Shown here piece after piece: positions 1 to 5,968 of a stretch of 6,286 nucleotides of DNA (positions are counted from its first letter, which is position 1; each line of letters opens with the position of its first letter). Below the pieces are notes generated by a model, which was not told the DNA's origin, made no database searches, and worked only from the letters and a program-made list of their open reading frames with translations. Origin of the DNA: Chloroflexota bacterium (lineage in GTDB: Bacteria > Chloroflexota > UBA5177 > JANWHV01); the NCBI GenBank assembly GCA_025450375.1, contig JANWHO010000074.1, positions 1-6,286 on the forward strand. Direction: 5' to 3'. The translations under genes and the position numbers were made by a program.

Positions 1-417
1 CAATGGTGAGGCGCGCAGGGCACGCACATCGTCCCGTACGCTCTGTTCCAGATCGGGAAACGAGAGGAACGGCATATCGGTGTCGGCGCCAAGCTCCTCA
101 CGCACCTTCCGCCGCAACTGATCGTCGTTGAAAGTGAGCATGCCGCAGTCCGTATGGTGAATCACCACGATTTCGCGTGTGCCCAGCAACTGTTGCGAGA
201 TGACCAGGGAACGGATGGCATCATCGGCTCGCCCGCCCGCGTTGCGGATCACATGTGCATCGCCCTCCTCCAGGCCCAGAATGCGGGCTGGGTCGAGGCG
301 CGCGTCCATGCAGGCAACCACGGCTATCTGGCGGCTCGGCGGCGCCGGAAGATCACCCTTGGTGAAATGGCGTGCGTACTGTTCGTTTGCCTGAAGAAGC
401 TCATTCGTGACGGGCAT
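1..417 (-). CDS. beta-carbonic anhydrase (3' end cut by window edge)
   Basis: This gene encodes a cytoplasmic zinc enzyme that interconverts CO2 and bicarbonate. The visible 139 residues start at ATG 417-415 (MPVTNELLQANEQYARHF) and run off the left edge. The beta-class signature is complete. Cys36, in the motif CMDARLDP, and His88 and Cys91, in HHTDCGM, are the expected zinc ligands. Asp38 and Arg40 form the catalytic dyad. The conserved stretch HVIRNAGG (55-62) lies between them. From memory, the protein resembles the short mycobacterial Rv1284-type enzymes of about 163 residues, so roughly 25 C-terminal residues are probably missing. The start is supported by GAGGAGG at 423-429, five bases upstream on the - strand. 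It is transcribed divergently from the transport operon and has no evident functional link to it. The family assignment is firm; the physiological role (bicarbonate supply or pH balance) is inferred. Confidence 0.95.
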   Translation of the reverse strand, partial: MPVTNELLQANEQYARHFTKGDLPAPPSRQIAVVACMDARLDPARILGLEEGDAHVIRNAGGRADDAIRSLVISQQLLGTREIVVIHHTDCGMLTFNDDQLRRKVREELGADTDMPFLSFPDLEQSVRDDVRALRASPL

Positions 418-422
418 GGCTG

Positions 423-429
423 CCTCCTC
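423..429 (-). promoter_or_regulatory. ribosome binding site of the carbonic anhydrase
   Basis: The - strand reads GAGGAGG here, five bases before the ATG at 417-415. This is a near-ideal anti-16S match and decides the carbonic anhydrase start. Confidence 0.8.
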
Positions 430-499
430 GTGTTCCCACGCCGGCCTCGGCTAGGACCGCCCTGGTCCCACGGACAACGAGGCGTAAATCTCTCTATTA

Positions 500-528
500 C
501 CTATAACTTCAGTCGCTTTGATTGTCAA
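500..528 (-). promoter_or_regulatory. sigma70-like promoter for the carbonic anhydrase
   Basis: On the - strand a perfect -35 hexamer TTGACA (528-523) is followed by a 17-nt spacer and a -10-like TATAGG (505-500, four of six consensus bases). Transcription would begin near 493 and give a leader of about 75 nt before the ATG at 417. The -35 lies inside a 13-bp inverted repeat (517-529), so a repressor could compete with polymerase here. The promoter is inferred from sequence only, but spacing, position and orientation all agree with the gene it precedes. Confidence 0.6.
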
Positions 529-756
529 ATGAGAGAACGAGGGTTGTCCGCCAATCGCTGGCCGAACTGCCGGTCCACGCCTTATCATGCTTGACAACTA
601 CGTAGCGGTATGGGCCACCTAAATCGTCTGGCGCGACGTAGGCGAGGTATTCACCGGCGTGCCATGTAGGGAAGATTACACTGAGGAGTGGGAGGAGGCT
701 GCGCGATCTAGGGAACGTGTATCCATCTCGACCGGCACTTGTTGTTCACAATTCTT

Positions 757-763
757 GGGAGGA
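757..763 (+). promoter_or_regulatory. ribosome binding site that fixes the binding-protein start
   Basis: GGGAGGA lies eight bases before ATG 772. The same frame is open upstream to a TTG at 739, but that start would place this Shine-Dalgarno inside the coding region and put a non-signal-like stretch before the basic n-region. ATG 772 is therefore preferred. Confidence 0.8.
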
Positions 764-771
764 TTATCCGT

Positions 772-1836
772 ATGCATCGTCAACTCACGCGCCGGGTAGC
801 CGTGGCGGCCGCCTGTTTATTGCCGCTGGCCGCTATGTCGCTGCCCAGCCATTCGGTGGCTGCCCATTCCAGCGCCGCTCATGTGCGCAAGTCGCTCCGG
901 GTCGGGATCGTGCTCGACGTGGGCGGCATCGACGACAAGGGCTTTAATCATATGGCCTACCTGGGGGGTCTGGCGGCCCAGAAGAAATACGGCGCCACCT
1001 TTAAGTATGTGCAAACCACCACCAGCTCGGACGCTCTCTATTACGCGAACCTATCCACCTTTGCCCGCCAGGGCTACGATCTGGTATTTGGCATTGGCTT
1101 CCTGATGCAGCCCTCCATGTACAAGGTGGCCAAGGCGTATCCTAACATTCATTTTGGCTTGGTCGACGGAGCGCCCACCGACGCCAAGGGCAATACGGTG
1201 AACCTGCCGAACGTGGCCAACCTGTTCTTCCGCGAGCAGGAGTCGGGCTATCTGGTGGGCTACATGGCCGGCCTGATGGAGAAGAATAAGGTCGGCGCCG
1301 CCACGCACAACGTGATCGGGGCCATGGGCGGCCTGAGCATTCCCCCGGTCAATCGGTATATCGCGGGCTACTATCAGGGCGCTCGGACCGCCGATCCCTC
1401 AATCAAGGTTCTCCTCGGCTACAGCAACAGCTTCACCGATCAGTCGGTATCGCTCAACCTGGGCCTGCATCAAGCCTCGAAGAACGCCGATATCCTGTTC
1501 GCGGTGGCCGGCGCCGCTGGGCTTGGCTACTTGAAGGCCGCGCAGGAGAAGAATGTCTACGGGATCGGCGTCGATTCGGATCAGGCGTATCTCGGCCCCT
1601 ATATGATGACCAGCGCGGTCAAGAAGGTTGACCAGGCAGTGCTGGAAACCATCGGCAACCTCGCCAGCGGGAAGTTCAAGGGCGGAAATAACTCCTTTAA
1701 CCTGAGCAACGGCGCCACCGGCTACGGCACCGTGGGCAAAATGGTCCCCCAGAGCATCGTCGATCAGGTGAAGGCCCAGGCGAAACTGGTCGCCTCCGGC
1801 AAGATCGTTCCCACCACGGTCATCCCCAAGCAATAG
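772..1836 (+). CDS. BMP/PnrA-family ABC transporter substrate-binding protein
   Basis: This 354-residue secreted protein is the ligand-capturing part of the importer encoded by the next three genes. Residues 1-31 look like a signal peptide: basic n-region with RR at 7-8, hydrophobic core about 9-24, and likely cleavage after SVA or SVAA (28-31). The mature part shows the family hallmarks in order: VGIVLDVGGIDDKGFN (44-59), GIGFLMQ (107-113), FREQESGYLVG (153-163), NRYIAGYYQGA (194-204), FAVAGAAGLG (243-252), GIGVDSDQ (264-271) and a TSAVKKVDQAV block (280-290). By comparison with T. pallidum PnrA, recalled from memory, Asp49, Phe58, Asp268 and Lys284 are the likely nucleoside contacts. No lipobox cysteine sits at the cleavage site; the only nearby Cys (15) lies inside the hydrophobic core. 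It is first in the operon and is followed by a hairpin. The fold and role are secure; purine nucleoside as ligand is an inference from the family. Confidence 0.93.
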   Translation: MHRQLTRRVAVAAACLLPLAAMSLPSHSVAAHSSAAHVRKSLRVGIVLDVGGIDDKGFNHMAYLGGLAAQKKYGATFKYVQTTTSSDALYYANLSTFARQGYDLVFGIGFLMQPSMYKVAKAYPNIHFGLVDGAPTDAKGNTVNLPNVANLFFREQESGYLVGYMAGLMEKNKVGAATHNVIGAMGGLSIPPVNRYIAGYYQGARTADPSIKVLLGYSNSFTDQSVSLNLGLHQASKNADILFAVAGAAGLGYLKAAQEKNVYGIGVDSDQAYLGPYMMTSAVKKVDQAVLETIGNLASGKFKGGNNSFNLSNGATGYGTVGKMVPQSIVDQVKAQAKLVASGKIVPTTVIPKQ

Positions 1837-1861
1837 AACCCCGCCCGATTCGTGTGACCGC

Positions 1862-1896
1862 CAGGGAAGGCGCGGCTCCCAAGCCCGCCTTCCCTG
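1862..1896 (+). terminator. inter-cistronic hairpin after the binding-protein gene (attenuator or mRNA stabiliser)
   Basis: CAGGGAAGGCG (1862-1872) is perfectly complementary to CGCCTTCCCTG (1886-1896). A bulged C (1873) and three further pairs (GGC 1874-1876 with GCC 1883-1885) leave a six-base loop. No U-run follows (TGTGCGCC), so it is unlikely to be an efficient intrinsic terminator. It begins 25 bases after the stop of the binding-protein gene. In ABC operons such structures commonly protect the upstream message and so keep binding protein in excess over permeases; that role is inferred here. Confidence 0.65.
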
Positions 1897-1926
1897 TGTG
1901 CGCCCTAGACGGATCGCTTATGATGG

Positions 1927-3384
1927 ATGCGGATCAGGGAACCCCCTAGCGTGAGGGAGCTGCGGGTGGCGGTGGCGGCGGAATCCTCGGCGGAGCCGAG
2001 CAGAGAGGCGGGACTGGGCCAGATCCTGATTGCCCTGGTCCGCCGATTGGTGGCCGAGGGCGCCGTGGCCGCCATTACCCTGGGGCTCGCCTTCGTGCTC
2101 GGTTCGCTTCTGATCATCGGCACCACCACGGATCCCTTCACGGTGATCGGCGCTCACGGTCCCACGCTCAAAACCGTCGGCCTGCTCCTGCATTATCCCT
2201 TTAACGCCTTCGATAGCCTCTTCTCCGGCGCGTTTGGCGCTCCCGATATGACCACCACCACGGTGACCCTCGGCCAGGCCCTCCCGCTCGTCTTCACCGG
2301 CCTGGCGGTAGCCTTTGCGTTCCGCTGCGGCCTGTTTAACATCGGGGCCGAGGGGCAGTTGGTGGCAGGCGCCCTGGTCGCCTCGATGATCGGAAGCTCC
2401 TGGAGTGGATTGCCGGCCATTCTGCTGGTTCCGGCGGTCTTGCTGATCTCGGTGCTGGCCGGCGGGGTGATGGGCGCCATCGCAGGCGCCCTCAAAGCCT
2501 ATCGCGGAGCCCACGAAGTGATCACGACGATCATGCTGAACTACATAGCGATCTACGGGACGACCGCTTTAGTCGAGCAGGGGGGACCGCTGAATGCCGC
2601 CAACTCAAATGGGCAGGCGATAACCGCCCATGCCGGCTCCAATGCGTTCCTCCCCCTGCTCACCTGGCTGGGCAAGGACAGCACGCTGGACGCGGGCGCT
2701 TTCATTGCCCTGGCGTGCGCGTTCCTCTATTGGTTCATTTTCGCCCGTACCAGCTTTGGCTACGAGATCACGGCCGTGGGCCTGAATCCGGGCGCCGCCG
2801 CCTACGGCGGCATCCCGATCAAGCGCCGGATGGTCATGGCGATGGCGATCGCGGGCGGCCTGGGCGGTCTGGCCGGCGGTCTCTATATCGCCGATCCCAC
2901 CGGTACGGGCGCCTTACAGGCCCCCTTCAATCCCGGCTGGGGCTTCGACGGGATCGCCATCGCCCTGCTGGGGAAGGGCAACCCGATCGGGATGATCCTC
3001 GCCGCCATTCTTTTCGGCGCCTTGCGCACGGGCAGCCAGAGCATGCAACTGGTCGGCGTGTCGCCCCATATGACCGAGGTGTTGCAGGGAATCATCGTGC
3101 TGTTTATTGCCCTGGATGTGATTGTGCGCAAGCTCTTGAATCGGCGGCGCGGGCAGAGGGTTCCCGGAGACTTCGCGGCGGAATGGCGGGGATTGCTGGT
3201 TCTTGCCGTGGCAAGCGCCAGTATCGCGCTCATCTTTTCCCATGTCTTTTTCGGCGTATTGGCCTTCGCCTTCGCGGTCGTCTTCGTATTGATTCGTCGG
3301 CAGGCAACGCGCGGGTCCGTGCTCGTGGTCGTCTATAGCGTGATTTGCCTGGCCCTCGGCCTTGCGATCAATCAATATCTCTAG
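1927..3384 (+). CDS. ABC transporter permease, nucleoside-type (BPD_transp_2), with C-terminal extension
   Basis: This protein is the first of two membrane subunits forming the import channel, comparable to YufP/NupP of Bacillus. It has 485 residues from ATG 1927. After a polar N-terminus of about 44 residues, hydrophobic segments lie near 45-65, 113-132, 160-190, 198-215, 255-273, 301-320, 342-365 and 385-401. Family motifs are FNIGAEGQLVAGAL (137-150), EVITTIMLNYIA (197-208), the cytoplasmic loop AVGLNPGAAAYGGI (283-296), GGLGGLAGG (310-318) and GWGFDGIAIALLGKGNP (337-353). Family members usually end soon after the 385-401 segment, near 350 residues. Here about 80 more residues follow an RRRGQR stretch and include about three further hydrophobic segments (422-440, 441-457, 464-482). 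The start is uncertain. ATG 1927 has no visible Shine-Dalgarno, whereas an in-frame GTG at 1966 has GAGGGAG six bases upstream, which would give 472 residues. The second permease follows after 12 bases. Confidence 0.92.
   Translation: MRIREPPSVRELRVAVAAESSAEPSREAGLGQILIALVRRLVAEGAVAAITLGLAFVLGSLLIIGTTTDPFTVIGAHGPTLKTVGLLLHYPFNAFDSLFSGAFGAPDMTTTTVTLGQALPLVFTGLAVAFAFRCGLFNIGAEGQLVAGALVASMIGSSWSGLPAILLVPAVLLISVLAGGVMGAIAGALKAYRGAHEVITTIMLNYIAIYGTTALVEQGGPLNAANSNGQAITAHAGSNAFLPLLTWLGKDSTLDAGAFIALACAFLYWFIFARTSFGYEITAVGLNPGAAAYGGIPIKRRMVMAMAIAGGLGGLAGGLYIADPTGTGALQAPFNPGWGFDGIAIALLGKGNPIGMILAAILFGALRTGSQSMQLVGVSPHMTEVLQGIIVLFIALDVIVRKLLNRRRGQRVPGDFAAEWRGLLVLAVASASIALIFSHVFFGVLAFAFAVVFVLIRRQATRGSVLVVVYSVICLALGLAINQYL
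1953..1959 (+). promoter_or_regulatory. possible ribosome binding site for an alternative permease start
   Basis: GAGGGAG here lies six bases before an in-frame GTG at 1966. The upstream ATG 1927 has no comparable signal, so translation may begin at 1966. An in-frame GTG at 1951 is a third option, with AGGGA at 1936-1940. All three leave the membrane domain intact. Confidence 0.4.
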
Positions 3385-3396
3385 GCGGGAGGCTGC

Positions 3397-4323
3397 ATGG
3401 ACTGGAGCGTACTGGCCAATAGCGATTTCTACGCCGGTATTCTGCGCACCGCCACCCCGCTGACCCTGGCCGCCCTGGGCGGGGTGATGACCGAGCGCTC
3501 CGGGGTCACGAATATCGGCCTGGAAGGGCTGATGCTGATCGGCGCCTTCTTCGGCGCCTGGATTTCCGCCGGAGTCGGCAATCCCTGGATCGGGGTCATG
3601 GCGGCCATGTTCTTCGGCGGCCTGATCGCCCTCATTCATGGGGTGGTCTCCATCGGCCTCCGCGGCAACCAAATCATCAGTGGGGTGGCGATCAACTTGT
3701 TCGGCACTGGGATCACCGGGTACCTCTACGAGACATACGTCAGCAACGGCTTCACCAATTTGCCCAGCATTCCCAACCTGAGTATCCCCGGTATCTCCGC
3801 TATTCCCGGAGTTGGCCCGGTCATTGGGGTCCAGAACAGCATCGTCTACATCATGCTGGCCCTGGTGGCCATTACCCATCTGGTCCTCTTCCACACCACG
3901 CTCGGCTTGCGTATCCGGGCCGTGGGGGAGCAGCCGCGGGCGGCGGACACGGTAGGGGTCAATGTCTACGCCCTCCGCTATCTCTGCGTCACGATCAGCG
4001 GCATGCTGGCCGGACTGGGCGGCGCCTACTTGTCTCTGGGCTTGATCTCCAACTTCTCGATCAATATGACCTCCGGCAAAGGCTTTATCGCCCTGGCGGC
4101 GATGATCGTGGGAAAATGGACGCCGCTGGGCGCCCTCACGGCCTCTCTCCTCTTCGGCTTCGGCTTGCAGATTCAGACCTCGCAGCTCGTGAATGCCTCC
4201 AGCTTCGCCTCCAATATCGTGACCATCGCGCCCTATTTGATTACCCTGATCGCCGTCGCGGGCTTTATCGGCCGAGCCACGGCGCCCGCCGCGGATGGAG
4301 TACCGTATGACCCCGCCCACTGA
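3397..4323 (+). CDS. ABC transporter permease, nucleoside-type (BPD_transp_2), second subunit
   Basis: This 308-residue membrane protein is the partner of the preceding permease, comparable to YufQ/NupQ, and has the normal family length. The N-terminal motif TERSGVTNIGLEGLMLIGAF (32-51) is diagnostic. GNQIISGVAINLFGTGIT (90-107) follows, then a proline-rich external loop (123-143, IPNLSIPG and IPGVGPVIG). The predicted ATPase-contacting loop is LRIRAVGEQPRAADTVGV (171-188), followed by SGMLAGLGGAYLSL (201-214) and GKGFIALAAMIVGKWTPLGA (227-246). About eight hydrophobic segments are evident. The start ATG has GGGAGG at 3387-3392, four bases upstream, and lies 12 bases after the previous stop, so the two permeases are almost certainly co-translated from one message. 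The 3' end overlaps the ATPase start by 17 bases, suggesting translational coupling. Family and role are firm; the exact cargo is not visible in the sequence. Confidence 0.94.
   Translation: MDWSVLANSDFYAGILRTATPLTLAALGGVMTERSGVTNIGLEGLMLIGAFFGAWISAGVGNPWIGVMAAMFFGGLIALIHGVVSIGLRGNQIISGVAINLFGTGITGYLYETYVSNGFTNLPSIPNLSIPGISAIPGVGPVIGVQNSIVYIMLALVAITHLVLFHTTLGLRIRAVGEQPRAADTVGVNVYALRYLCVTISGMLAGLGGAYLSLGLISNFSINMTSGKGFIALAAMIVGKWTPLGALTASLLFGFGLQIQTSQLVNASSFASNIVTIAPYLITLIAVAGFIGRATAPAADGVPYDPAH
4296..4300 (+). promoter_or_regulatory. ribosome binding site that favours ATPase start 4307
   Basis: TGGAG lies six bases before ATG 4307, inside the end of the permease gene. The alternative in-frame ATG at 4295 is preceded only by GC-rich sequence without a Shine-Dalgarno and would add just four residues (MEYR). 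Confidence 0.6.
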
Positions 4324-5851
4324 GGCGCCCGCGGTCGAGATGCGCGGGATTACCAAGCGTTTCGGAACCCTGGTGGCGGATGATCAGGTCGATCTGGTGG
4401 CCCCCAAGGGGACCATTCATGCCCTGGTGGGCGAGAATGGGGCCGGGAAGAGCACCCTGATGAACATGCTCTATGGGCTCTATATCCCGGACAGCGGTGA
4501 GATTCTCGTTCACGGGAAGCCCGTGGTCCTGCACGGCCCTGGTGACGCGATCAAGCAGGGAATCGGGATGGTGCATCAGCACTTCATGCTGGTGCCGCCC
4601 CTCACGGTGGCCGAGAACATCGTGCTGGGGGCCGAGCCGCCCAGTCTGGCTCGCTTCCCTCGCCAGGAGGCGATCCGCAGGGTAACCGAGCTTGCCGCCC
4701 GCTATGGGCTCCGCGTCGATCCGACCGCGCGGGTGGGCGAGTTACCGGTAGGCTTGCAACAGCGGGTGGAGATTCTCAAAACGCTGTACCGGGGGGCGGA
4801 GATTCTTATCCTGGATGAACCGACCGCCGTCCTCACTCCCCAGGAGACCGACGAACTCTTCGTGGTCCTCCGTGATCTGGTGAACAAGGGGAAGACCATT
4901 CTCTTCATCAGCCACAAGCTGCGTGAGGTGATGAGCGTGGCTGATCAGATTTCGGTGCTCCGCCGCGGCAAGAAGGTGGCCACTCTGGAGAAGGCCAACA
5001 CCTCGCGGGAGGAGATTGCCCGGCTGATGGTGGGACGCGAGATTCTGCCCCAGGTGGAACGGGGGATCAGCCATCCCGGCGAGCCGATCCTGGAAGTACG
5101 GGATCTTCGCTGTGATTCCGACCGCGGCCTGAGCGCCTTGAAGGGTCTGAGCTTTACCGTGCGAGCGGGCGAAGTGCTGGGAATCGCCGGGGTGGAGGGA
5201 AACGGGCAGAGCGAACTGGTCGATGTCTTGACCGGCCTCCGCCACGCGACAGGGGGCACCGTGACCCTGCATGGGCAGGCGGTCACGAACGCCACGCCTC
5301 GGCGCCTCCGCGATCTTGGCCTGGCGGCCATCCCGGAGGATCGGCACGCCCGCGGGCTGATTCTCGACTATTCGGTCGCCAACAATCTCGTGCTCGGCTC
5401 GCAGGATTCGCCCGCCGTCACCGGCGGCTGGTTGCTCAACCCCTGGCGCATCCTGGATCGAGCACGGCGCCTCATTGGCCAGTTCGATATCCGCGGGGCC
5501 GTGCCCGCCACTCGGGCCCGCTCACTCTCCGGCGGCAACCAACAGAAAGTCGTGCTGGCGCGAGAGATTGATTGCCGGCCTCGGTTCCTGATCGCCGCCC
5601 AGCCCACGCGCGGGCTGGACATTGGGGCGATCCAGTTCGTCCATCAGCAATTGCTGGCGGAACGCGACAAGGGGGTGGGGATTCTCCTGGTCTCGGCTGA
5701 GTTGGACGAGATCCTGGCCCTCTCCGACCGGATTGCCGTCCTCTACGAGGGCCATATCCCCGGCACATTCACCGCCGAGGAGGCGACCGAGGAGCGGCTG
5801 GGCATCCTGATGACCGGCGGCTCCCTGGCGCCCGAGCCGGTCGGCGGTTGA
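4307..5851 (+). CDS. nucleoside-type ABC transporter ATP-binding protein, two fused nucleotide-binding domains
   Basis: This 514-residue cytoplasmic ATPase powers the importer and has the RbsA/YufO-type layout of two tandem nucleotide-binding domains. Domain 1 (about 10-245) has Walker A GENGAGKST (42-50), a Q-loop at Gln91, a degenerate signature LPVGLQQ (146-152), Walker B ILILDEPTAVLTPQE (166-180) and the switch His203. Domain 2 (about 258-505) has a Walker A lacking its lysine (GVEGNGQS, 295-302), a canonical signature LSGGNQQ (407-413), a Walker B with both acidic residues lost (LIAAQPTRGLDIG, 428-440) and no switch histidine (VSAELDE, 462-468). The consensus site would therefore pair Walker A of domain 1 with LSGGNQQ of domain 2, and the other site is probably non-hydrolytic. 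This asymmetry is normal for the family. The start overlaps the permease gene by 17 bases, and it is the last gene of the operon. Confidence 0.95.
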   Translation: MTPPTEAPAVEMRGITKRFGTLVADDQVDLVAPKGTIHALVGENGAGKSTLMNMLYGLYIPDSGEILVHGKPVVLHGPGDAIKQGIGMVHQHFMLVPPLTVAENIVLGAEPPSLARFPRQEAIRRVTELAARYGLRVDPTARVGELPVGLQQRVEILKTLYRGAEILILDEPTAVLTPQETDELFVVLRDLVNKGKTILFISHKLREVMSVADQISVLRRGKKVATLEKANTSREEIARLMVGREILPQVERGISHPGEPILEVRDLRCDSDRGLSALKGLSFTVRAGEVLGIAGVEGNGQSELVDVLTGLRHATGGTVTLHGQAVTNATPRRLRDLGLAAIPEDRHARGLILDYSVANNLVLGSQDSPAVTGGWLLNPWRILDRARRLIGQFDIRGAVPATRARSLSGGNQQKVVLAREIDCRPRFLIAAQPTRGLDIGAIQFVHQQLLAERDKGVGILLVSAELDEILALSDRIAVLYEGHIPGTFTAEEATEERLGILMTGGSLAPEPVGG

Positions 5852-5855
5852 CGAC

Positions 5856-5885
5856 GGCCAATCGGACCGATCAGTCGGATTGGTC
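5856..5885 (+). terminator. imperfect hairpin just after the ABC operon
   Basis: CCAATC (5858-5863) pairs with GATTGG (5878-5883). After a G-G mismatch GAC (5865-5867) pairs with GTC (5874-5876), closing a six-base loop CGATCA. Outside, 5857-5884 (G-U) and 5856-5885 (G-C) extend the stem. It begins four bases after the ATPase stop. There is no U-run behind it (CCATAGG), so it may only contribute to 3'-end formation together with the larger repeat that follows. Confidence 0.4.
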
Positions 5886-5901
5886 CCATAGGCGGTTCTC
5901 G

Positions 5902-5966
5902 GTAGGGGCACCCTTCGTGGGTGCCCTCGGGCCGCGCCACCGGGTACCCACGAAGGGCATCCCTAC
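5902..5966. repeat. REP/BIME-like inverted repeat in the convergent intergenic gap
   Basis: Two 25-base arms, 5902-5926 and 5942-5966, face each other across a 15-base spacer. They pair at 21 Watson-Crick and 2 G-U positions, with one tandem mismatch (5909-5910 against 5958-5959). The left arm is itself a hairpin: GTAG, then GGGCACCC (5906-5913), loop TTCGT, and GGGTGCCC (5919-5926). The right arm is the diverged inverse copy and ends in CTAC. A GTAG foot beside a short palindrome, followed by an inverted copy, is the layout of REP elements and BIMEs mobilised by RAYT (Y1-type) transposases. The repeat ends two bases from the hydrolase stop and lies about 50 bases past the ATPase stop, so it may also end both transcripts. 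Dispersal in the genome cannot be seen here. Confidence 0.7.
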
Positions 5967-5968
5967 GA

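Larger units (their letters stand above)
418..771. other. divergent intergenic region between carbonic anhydrase and the ABC operon
   Basis: This stretch separates two divergently read genes and holds no convincing gene. The left half carries the carbonic anhydrase RBS and promoter. For the + strand operon I found no good promoter. A TTGACA at 591-596 has no -10 at the right distance. TTCACC (650-655) followed after 18 nt by GATTAC (674-679) is a weak pair. A purine-rich block GGAGGAGG at 691-698 looks like a ribosome binding site, but no start codon lies within normal distance of it. I recognised no purine riboswitch or other structured leader. The operon promoter may use a different sigma factor or be a weak sigma70 site. 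Confidence 0.55.

Noticed and set aside
154..594. A 146-codon + strand open frame over the left end.
   Set aside because: More than half of it is antisense to the carbonic anhydrase, whose catalytic motifs are intact, and the remainder covers that gene's promoter.
591..625. TTGACA at 591-596 as -35 of the ABC operon promoter.
   Set aside because: No -10-like hexamer lies 15-19 bases downstream. TATGGG is only 12 bases away and TAAATC is 23 bases away.
541..771. A purine riboswitch or other structured leader ahead of the nucleoside-type operon.
   Set aside because: I could not recognise the conserved junction and loop sequences of the purine riboswitch, nor a convincing long-stem structure.
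717..947. A + strand open frame starting at GTG 717 with a purine-rich block upstream.
   Set aside because: The GGAGGAGG at 691-698 is 18 bases away, too far. The frame runs into the binding-protein gene out of phase and shows no protein features.
1918..2514. A 198-codon - strand open frame antisense to the start of the first permease.
   Set aside because: It is a polar, low-complexity translation with no family motif. It is antisense to a conserved permease.
2914..4356. A 480-codon open frame on the - strand, antisense to both permease genes.
   Set aside because: It mirrors the codon bias of the GC-rich permease genes. Its translation is rich in Gly, Asp, Gln, Glu and His without any recognisable domain, and the + strand proteins are unambiguous.
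5902..5966. A CRISPR repeat or a transposon terminal repeat.
   Set aside because: There is only one inverted pair with no spacer series, and no transposase lies between or beside the arms.
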